DNA from: Trebouxia sp. TZW2008
Taxonomy: Eukaryota; Chlorophyta; Trebouxiophyceae; Trebouxiales; Trebouxiaceae
Reading direction: 5' to 3'
Assembly (NCBI GenBank): GCA_002118135.1
Contig: BDIU01000001.1
Coordinates: forward strand, 62,001-126,000
Length of the DNA: 64,000 bases
The notes below the pieces were generated by a model. That model saw nothing but the letters and a program-made list of their open reading frames with translations, ran no database searches and was not told where the DNA came from. Each line of letters begins with the position of its first letter. The stretch's first letter is position 1. The position numbers and the translations under genes were made by a program. Shown one piece after another: positions 55,594-64,000 of this stretch.

Positions 55594-57058
55594 AACCATT
55601 TTCAAAACTGCTACAGCATGAGGAGCAGGGCAGCATTCAGTGCTATGTCAGCCCAAACTTCATGATTGCTGTGCAGAGCATATTTGCAAGAAAGCCCAGC
55701 AGTGTTTGGGGCGCATGTTTGAGATGACGATACAGCTTTGTGAGCAGCACTGGAGATTTTGCCTCATTTGTCATGCATTGGGTCTTTACCCTCTGCCTGA
55801 TGCGTGAAGCAAATGGCGATAGAAGAAGTGAATGGCAGATGTACAGCATTTGTCCACGTTGGGATGTAGATTTTGCGTAAGCATGGTCCACTTTCGTCAC
55901 GTAGTCTGGATATATGCTTTGGACAATCAGTATGACAGTCATGAGTAGGAGTTGCCAGCAGGCCTTTGCCTGTAATGCAGCTCTTACGGCTAGATTGAGG
56001 TCCTTATGCTCAAGACAGCTTATGTGCGCTGGGTATACTAAGCTGCAACGTCGATTGTATGTGCTTTGGCAATTGCTTTTCTTGATTTTTAGCACACTGT
56101 GTCAACCTGGACAGGTTGAAGTATATTTCGCATCCAGCTTTGCTGCCCCAGTGAGATGTAGGCAATACGCTCAGGTTGTTTTCAACATTGAGTACTAAGA
56201 TGTTGCTGAGGAAATTGGGTGCCAGCAGGCTGTTGGGCATACAGGCTTTCTGCAGCCACACACACCTGCATTTGCCAGGTGTGTCTGTCTGCAGCTGGAC
56301 TTGTACTCAGATGGCAGCTTTAAGTGGACATGTGCTAGTTGGGTGCATTGTCTGTGTCAAAGCTGCATTCTGCCCTGCACATTTACATCCCTCTTGTTTC
56401 TGGCTGTTCAGCAGTCTTTATGAACGTGCGTATTATTACTATTTGGGAACGATGTGTGCAAGATTGAAGTTCATTTTGGCAACTTATACTGTAATGATTC
56501 CAGTGGTCAATGCTGTCCATGTGTGGCGCAGTAGCTGATACTGTCTGTTGCAATGGGCATGCTGCATCTTGTCAATGGTTTGCCATATGGCGCTTGAGCT
56601 GATGTTCACATGCATGCGTGTATTGTCTTGCCCTTGCCCGCCAGCCAGTAACTTACTGAACATTTTCCAGTTAAAATGCAGGGGCTTAAGCAATAGCTGA
56701 CTTGAGTTTGCAGTCTGTGCAGGGCCTTGATTGTCTGATAGTCGCTGCTGTGCATGCTGCGAGGAGTCATAAGTCTGTCTGTGCTAGTGACTGAGTACAC
56801 TGTTTACAGGTTTGACCGCATATCGCCGCTGTTGCGCCGGCCTTGCTGTCGTGCGTCCGTCTCGCGTATCGAACGATCTCGTTGCATCGATATGCACGCA
56901 TTGGAGCAGCAGTCATGCACCTGTTGATACTCGATTAATAGGCACCGTATGCATGCTCGCTGTCGACTTGAACGGGAGCGACACCAGGATTGCCGAGCGC
57001 AGGGCAGGCTGTGCAGCATAATTGGAACTTGGCTTGTTACACATACTGAGTGACGCAC
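55594..57058. other. Gene-poor stretch between RRM-dsRBD and SNF2 genes
   Basis: 3' UTR of the upstream gene and promoter of the SNF2 gene. Frames on both strands (for example the 150-codon minus frame at 55643-56095) lack recognisable features. Confidence 0.4.
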
Positions 57059-60000
57059 ATGCAACCAAAAATTGGCCCACAAGCCGCAGCAGCTCTGCAG
57101 GCCGGGGCTAAGCGAAAGCTGCCCGAGTCCTTTCAGCAGCAACCGGTCCGATCAAAGCACAGCAAGGCAAAGCCTGCTCCCATCAGCAATGCTGCACGGG
57201 CAGCCTCACCACCGGCAGTCAGACAGCCTGCTGTCAGAATCTGTGCACCTTCAGCTCAGGAGCCAATAGCTACTGCTTACACTGACGACGTCTCCGATGG
57301 CACCACAGATCTGCCGCCAACAGTTGCAAGAGAGGCTGCTGCTGTGCATCGCGTGCACCCTGCAATGGTCGCTGACTCCCTCAAGGAGCCAGGGCAGGGA
57401 GAGTCAGATCTGCAAAAGCCAGCAAGTCAAGCTCCAGCTGTGCAGCGGCGCCTGCCTGAATCGCTGACCAAGCTGCAAACTAGTGCAACAGTTAGCAGAA
57501 GCATACGCCCAGGGTCACAGCCTGTGCCAACAACTGCACTTGCCAAACTTGGTCCCTCTGAGCATGATACTAAGGTGACCCCAATGCTCTTCCGGCAACA
57601 ACCTTGTGTCTATGTCTGGCATCATATCAATGAATGCTTGTCATCAGTAAATCACCGTACTCTTGAGTTCAGTGACTGGTACTCTCAAACATGTCTATAT
57701 TGGATAACACGGATTGATGCCAACGCATGGCATTCTTCACAATGTGCACTGCATCTCCTTACCGCATACTCTCAAACACTATGTACTGCATACTGCATAT
57801 TGCATATGCTCATTCGCTGCGTGTCATCAATATTGGCTGCTGTGAGGCAAGCCAGCATAGTTGCATGACAGCAACAAGTGAAAAGCTTGTGCTGCGTCAG
57901 AACAGAACACAAATCTGATGCCGGCTGAGCAAAGGCACATGCTTGTTGCTGCTCTGCTTACTGCATGTCTTGCACCCAGGTTGCGCTCAGAGCAGCATTG
58001 GAGGGGCTGCAGTCAAGCGGTGGCATAGAGCTGAATGTGCCTGCTGGCAGAATGGCCATACCCCTGATGAAGCACCAGAGACTGGCTTTAGCATGGATGC
58101 TGCACAGAGAGCGAAGTGCTGCAAACCCCAGAGGCGGTATCTTGGCTGATGATCAGGGCCTGGGCAAGACAGTCAGCACCATTGCACTGATTGTGACCAA
58201 TCAGCGAGGAGATGATATTGCTGATGAAGGCTTTGAGGATGTGACCAGTGACGCTGATGATGATGTTGAACACAATGCTGATGCTGATGCCAATGCCATT
58301 GCCACAAAGGATGCTTGCTCAGATGCACGTTCTGTTAATGCTGACAGCAGACTCATACCTTCAGCCCCTGGCACCATTTCTGCACCTGCGACAGCAGTCA
58401 CATCAGACAGTGGAGAAATTTCTTTGCCAGCTTCTCTCAATGCACAACAGCACGGTCAGCCTGCTGCAGTGTCAGATGCTGCATCTAACAGCAGCTTGTT
58501 ACAAAGCAAAACAGCTGCTGCTCAGAAGGCTGCAGAACAGCATTCAGTGGAGGCAGAGGTGAGCGGCAGAAGCAACACAGCAGGGCTACCAGAAGGAGGC
58601 ACGCTCATTGTGTGCCCGACTGCTGTCCTAAACCAATGGGCTCGGGAGCTACAAAGCAAAGTTGCACCCCCTGCAGGCAAGTCTTCAGCACCTGTCTGCA
58701 GGCATCTGAGATGTCAACAGCTTACTGATCAGCGTGCATGCTCGTGCTGCTATCATGCAAGTTGTAGTCAAGTCAGAACATGTCAGACGACATTGTGGAG
58801 TAACATTGCTGGTAGAACTATGGTGGCAAGGGTTTAAGATCTCTGCTTGGTGCTAGTGACTGTGCGCCTAGTGCATGGCTCACACTTGGTGTCAAAGCTG
58901 AATCCATGCACAACAAGTGCCCTGCCGTTGCTCTCATCCTGTTTCTGCAAAATGCTGTAACAAGAGATGTTGCGCATGAAGAAACACTCTCCATTTCTGT
59001 GATCAACACCATTGAGCACTTGCATATGCTGAAATACATATTGAGTGATACGTATGGTGATCCAATATGTTGCATGGTGCAGGTATGACTGTGTATGTGT
59101 ATCATGGCAAGGGGCGAGGTGTGAAAGCGCAGCAGCTTGCCAGGTACAGCTGTGTGCTGACCACCTACACCAGCATGGGCATGGAGGCACCCTCCCGCGC
59201 TCACCCCAAGCAGGGCGCTCACTCTGACCTGCCCATCCCCCTTGAAGATGACTTTGATGACAGCACAAAAGGTACACAAAAGATGTGCACAGTGTTGCCA
59301 ATGATTTGATGCTGCTTGTTGGCAAACTGGTCCTGCTTCAGCACTCAGACACAAAATGCAGCGTCATGACTTGATGTGAGCACTTTGTAGCACTTGCCAA
59401 GACTATGCTGGCTGTGTGTTGCACATCAAGCTGGCTACTGGGCAATGTGTTGAGGACGATCCATATCAAGGTTGAGTAATACAGACTTTCACGTTAGAAA
59501 TGACTTTCGTTGAATGCAACAGTGACATGTCCTGCAACAGCTGACGTTAGCTTGAGGTTTGGGCCTGAGCACAACTGTACAAAGATTGCAATTTGTTCAG
59601 GCCAATTGTCATGACCACTGTCATGCATGTAGTCATGGTAAAGCCACACAGCCTGCAGTGCAATGGACATTCTGCGTTTGCTGAACACTGCATGAAGTTG
59701 CACAGCTTGCATTGTCAGCACAGTTGCAAAGCTCACCTCAGAGGCAACCATCTGCAGTGGTTCCAGTTGAATGGTTCCAGGCCTCAGGCTGCACAAGCTG
59801 TGCCTCTTCGGTGTAGCTTGGGCTTGTGTAACAGGTATGAGGGCTGTGCACAAGCTGTGTCTCTTGGGCGTAGCTTGGGCTTGTGTAACAGGTATGAGGG
59901 CTGTGCACAAGCTGTGTCTCTTGGGTGTAGCTTGGGCTTGTGTAACAGGTATGAAGGCTGTGCAGGGGGCGGAGGCAAGGGCAAGAAGGGGACAGCTGGT

Positions 60001-63000
60001 CCCCTGTTTGAGATTTGGTGGTGGCGTGTGGTGCTGGATGAATCTCAAGCCATCAAGAACGCCAACACCCTGGTTGCACATGCAGCCCATTGCTTGCAGG
60101 TCTGCCTTATCTTTTGTGAGTTACAACATATGGAGTTTGCACATTTGGCTGTGATGACACCTGCCAATGCATGATGCTCACCAAGTGGGATTTTGTATGC
60201 ATGCAATTTTCCCACAAGTGTGTTAGAGCTTGCAACATTGAAATAATGGCACCAATTCATCTGACCTGTGATACCAGCTCAAGCTCTCGGCAAAACATTC
60301 CAAGCATTGTGTCAATATGAGAGGTGCAAATGGCATCTTGCTGCAATGTCTGGGGTGCCTCTGTTCACATAGGCTTCCATCATGACGTCTAACAGCATAG
60401 ACTGCATTCACAGCAATGTCCTCTTATACAGACACTCAAAATACAATCTCCTCTTCTTGAAAGAACAATACATGGTGGAATGAGTACTGCATGCTGACTG
60501 CAGTGGTTCTTTCTCATGAGGGCATGTAAGTACGCAAACAACTTGCTTGATGATCAAGGCAAACAAACAAATAAAAATTACTGTACCTGCAACGCAAAGC
60601 ATTGTGAGGGGTGCAGGCGGGGCGGCGGTGGTGCCTGAGTGGCACACCCATTCAGAACAGCATTGATGACCTGTACTCCTGCTTCTGCTTCCTGAGGTAC
60701 CACCCCTACTGCAAGCGGGCCGCCTTCAAGGCCATGCTGAAGGACCCCTTACAAGATGACCCTGCCAAAGGAGCTCAGCTGCTCCAAATTTGTCTCAAGG
60801 TCAGATTCACGCTGCAGTGGTAATTCAATGTACCAACTGCACCTGTTCCTGTCCTTGCAAGTAACTCTTGAAGGTATGAGTTATCAAGAGGTGTCACTGC
60901 AGTCAACATGCCGTCACTGCTTTTGGTTTGCATGGAATTTCGACTGTAATGTCCTTATATTGAGTGATATTGCGTGGATAACATTGTGTACATATGAGAT
61001 TGCAGCCTGCGTGACCTGCTGCTCCTGCCCACGGCCCTGACATGAGGCAATACATCATTCAAGCTGATCATGGTTGCATGCATCCATCCATACAGAGAGT
61101 TTAGCTGCTTCTGCAAATGTACAGGATTGCAGGCATGCGTGCTGACTTGCCTATTGCCAATGGCTCTGAACTGTATCGTGCTGACAACTCAGTGATTGAA
61201 CACCAGAGCATTTGCAAAAGTGGCCTCCTAAGGCAGGCATAAGTTCAGGCGTACATACAACATGACATGCATGCAGTGGCAACTGCTGCACGTTGCCGTG
61301 TTCACTCAAGATTGAGGTTGCTAGATGAGCTTATGTAACTTTCTGCTTGACACGTCATGACAAGCCTGGCATGATGCAGCATAAAGGGCTGTACTGTCCA
61401 ATTCGCCCAGCGCCTGCAATGCAAGTATGTGTTATTGAGCCTGCAGAAGCGCCGTCTTTTTCTACCGATTTTCTCTGTTGACTACAGAGGACATGTTCAT
61501 CCTTGCGCAGCAAAACGCATAAATCAGCTACTGGTGTTGCAGGCAGTGCTGCTGAGGCGCACAAAGAGCAGCACCATTGACGGGGAGGCTGTGGTGAAGC
61601 TGCCTCCACGTCAGCAGCAGCTGCTGTGCAAGCCCTTCACTGCTGCAGAACAGCGCTTCTATGACCAGGTGCAGCAAGAGAGCATGCAGAAGCTCAAGGT
61701 ACGCTTTCTCTGTGGCTTGTGCATAGCACCTATACTCCAGTCACATCCTGCACCTCACCCGCCATGTTTGCCTTCACTTCTAAACAACATGAGCTGTCCT
61801 GTTGCAGACTCATGGGTTTTGCCAGTATGCCATGAGTATGAGCTGCATTTGCCTTGGCTAGGGCTAATAGCATGCTGCGCTGCCATACCTTTGCAAGATA
61901 TACAATGCTTGGCAGTGTTTTGCTTCTGGACATATACAATTGGCCTAGCTGTTGTACAAACAGGCATATGCACCTCTGTTGCCTTTGTAGTTCAGCTGAT
62001 CGTGGACGAGTGCAAGCCAGCTCTCATGTCAAATGCATAGACACTCTCCAGCGCACAAACCAGTTTGCTGGCACCCTCACAGAAGCATGTGCATTAAACA
62101 AGCAGTACTGTAAGCAAGTGTAATGTCAGCATAGGCAGTGGTAATGGTTGATGCACTAAATCTGCAGGACTTGGAGCAGGGTGGCGGTGGCAGCAGCTAT
62201 GTGAACATGCTGTGGCTGCTGTTGCGGCTGCGCCAGGCCTGCAACCACCCCTGGTTAGTGCGCGGCACAACAGCCCAGTACGAGGGCGCTGGAGCCTGCC
62301 CCCCTGCTGCAGCCCTCAGCCCACCTGCCGGGAAGGTGTCTGCTAGCCAGCTGAGCGCTGCCAAGAAGCTGGCAGGGCAGATGCGTGAGCAGCTGCAGCA
62401 GACGCTGCAGCAGGAACCGAGTGTGTGCGTCCAGTGTGGGGACATTTCTGAGGATGCTGTGGTTTCTGCCTGCCACCATGTCTTCTGCCGCCAGTGCATC
62501 ACTATGCAGGTGCAGAACTTTTCTTTTGTCTTGAGTGAGGTGGAAGAGCTGTTCATTGCATGTGCACCAATGAAACTGTCTAGATCACACAAGCGATGAA
62601 AGATTCACAAGGGCAGTGTCTACTTCATCTGAAGACGAGCAGCAGGCAATCTAGACAACTTGTACAACAGCAGACGAAGTAGTCCGCAGCAGAGGCTATT
62701 GACCTCAGCCAAACAAGCAGCAAACAAGCCCTAGACTAAGTGCAAGGCAGACAACCAGCTGCCAGGCCTAAATGCTTTCACTGAACAAAGTGTAACCCAA
62801 GTTCAGGTCCACCGAGCTCAAGGCTTGGGTAAGGTGCGAAGGTTGCTGTAGGCATGTATGTCAACGTTGACAGCCAATATACCAGGTGCTTACAATACAT
62901 TCAAGCCATTGCATGTCAAGCAAGCTGTTGGTCAGTGATATTATACTAACTTGGATTGCTGGTTCTTTTGGTACAGTGCTCTGATTTCCTTTGATCAGAT

Positions 63001-64000
63001 TCAACACAGGTGAGCAGCTCAGCATTGTGTCCAAGACGGCTTCCAGTCACTTTGCAAGCTGAGCATGAGCTCATACAGCTATTTCTCAGCCACATTGACT
63101 TCAATTACATTGCATAATTACCACGTCCTGTGTGTTGTAGATGCAGACTGCTTGCAAGAATTCAGTCAAATTGGCTCTTCTTTAGTTAAGTTCTGCGCTC
63201 AGACTCCAGCTTGATGCACTGTCATCACAAGCATCATGAGCTCTTGATGCACAGTTGTCTACTGCTCCTGTGCGTCAGCCCAATAGTAAGATTCTGTCAT
63301 CTTGACACATGCTAGCCAGCTTCAGAGATCATTTGTGCAGATTTCAACGCAAGCTGCCTCCAAGTGTATGTTGAAAGCTTGCCACCATCACCACTTTGGT
63401 GTATCAAGTACCTATCCATCACTTGCCGCTCCTCAAGCTAATTGTATTGCATTGCAGGTAGGGTCACTGGGGTCTGGCAAAGACAACGAGTCCAACTTCA
63501 ACTGCCCGGCCTGCAGTCAACCCCTCTCAGCAGGGCAGATCTTCACAGCGCCAGCTCTTAAGAAGGCAGGGGTTCAGGGAAAGGGGCTGCAGGGGGCTGC
63601 GCCAGGGGGTCAGCCCCAGACTGGCTGGCACTCTTCTTCCAAGGTGGAGCACCTGCTGGAGCTGCTGAGGGGCACGCACCACAGAGGGCCTGCAGGGTTA
63701 GGCCCTGTGCGCCCCTTTTGTTTTGATTTCAGTTGTGCAAGGGACGCCTTTCTACTGACACAGTTTTCTTTGAGCAAATTGCTGCATGACGTTTAGATCT
63801 GCCAGAAGCTGGATTTCAAGCTCGGCAAAGATAGCCAGACATCCTGCAAACATGCAGCTGTCTCAGGTAGTGCAAACTCTAGCTTTGTTGAGCAGTTTTA
63901 TCCCCTGCTCCTGCAATGGCATCTGATCACAGTGCTGATCAACTTGGGTCTGTATTGTTTTGGCATCTATCAGATAAGGCACAATCAAGGCCACTGCTTG
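57059..64000 (+). CDS. SNF2-family helicase with inserted RING (CHR27/28-HLTF-Rad5 type), 3' truncated by window
   Basis: ATP-dependent chromatin remodeller with E3-ligase RING; plant relatives are CHR27/CHR28, yeast Rad5/Rad16. Exons: 57059-57574, 57980-58676, 59083-59271, 59966-60099, 60617-60799, 61543-61698, 62168-62509, 63458 to about 63690; phases agree through 62509. Motifs in order: [35 protein letters not shown] (Walker A), an acidic insert, [50 protein letters not shown] (DEAH-like DESQ), [57 protein letters not shown], then [28 protein letters not shown], and CPAC in the next exon. [11 protein letters not shown] starts the helicase C-lobe, which lies beyond the edge. Intron 2 starts with GC (CAG|GCAAGT), confirmed by phase. 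Confidence 0.9.
59787..59965 (+). repeat. 57-base tandem repeat abutting the SNF2 exon 4 acceptor
   Basis: Three copies with a 57-base period (the word ACAGGTATGA lies at 59831, 59888 and 59945). Each unit contains GTGTAACAG followed by GTATGA, an AG/GT junction, plus CAAGCTGTGTCTCTTGGG. The last unit runs into TGTGCAG, the acceptor used for exon 4 at 59966. The copies are almost identical, so the expansion is recent. Confidence 0.92.
60860..61005. mobile_element. Fragment of MITE family A (copy 3) in SNF2 intron
   Basis: Contains ATCAAGAGGTGTCACTGCAG, then AACATGCCGTCACTGC and AATGTCCTTATATTGAGTGA, words shared with the elements at 43450 and 20365. Ends are not clear. Confidence 0.5.

Noticed and set aside
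59494..60090. 198-codon minus-strand frame with a threefold 19-residue repeat
   Set aside because: The repeat is the 57-base tandem array in the SNF2 intron; 57 is divisible by 3, so any frame without a stop stays open.

Overview
The window is nuclear DNA of a photosynthetic-lineage eukaryote, most likely a green alga. The evidence is intron-dense genes (typically 5 to 10 GT-AG introns of about 75 to 900 nt), a plant-type HAKAI RING protein, a plant-type SNF2+RING helicase, organelle-type ribosomal protein bL17 and a ribosome recycling factor with a presequence-like N-terminus, a LEA-like disordered protein, and the dynein-arm assembly factor DNAAF11, which points to motile cilia somewhere in the life cycle. 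All CDS coordinates are exon chains assembled by eye from reading frames, splice sites and intron phase; where phases agree across every junction I say so.

Layout: DDX52/ROK1 RNA helicase (+, 507-7115), with arrays of broken exon copies inside its introns; a MscS-like channel (-, 8411-12352); a decayed ARM-like stretch and a degenerate minisatellite (13.1-14.1 kb); bL17 (-, 14344-14939); a second DEAD-box helicase (+, 15900-19044); HAKAI (-, 19860-20799 and beyond) with a small inverted-repeat transposon in an intron; a large LEA-like gene (+, 21525-25396) with further phase 1-1 exons to 29181 and several tandem exon duplications; a 65-residue, probably myristoylated protein (-, 31051-31374) divergent from a papain-family protease (+, 31600-35629); a disordered nuclear-type protein (-, 36173-38886); a SET-domain protein (-, 39162-41894); an unidentified gene (-, 42834-43914); an RRF-like protein lacking domain II (+, 45456-46205); an unidentified C-terminal exon chain (-, 46878-48021); a divergent histone H4 variant (-, 48633-49248); DNAAF11 (-, 49805 to about 52214); an RRM+dsRBD RNA-binding protein (+, 52677-55593); and a SNF2/RING helicase running off the right edge (+, 57059 onward).

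There is no operon logic. Several genes lie head to head with short shared upstream regions (31374/31600, about 52214/52677, HAKAI/LEA, bL17/DEAD-box). Functional themes are RNA helicases and RNA regulation (DDX52, DEAD-box, HAKAI, RRM-dsRBD), chromatin (H4 variant, SET, SNF2-RING) and organelle function (bL17, RRF, MscS).

The most striking features are the divergent H4 variant, the RRF-like protein precisely missing its domain II, and a recurring pattern of tandem duplication of exon-boundary segments within introns in at least four genes.
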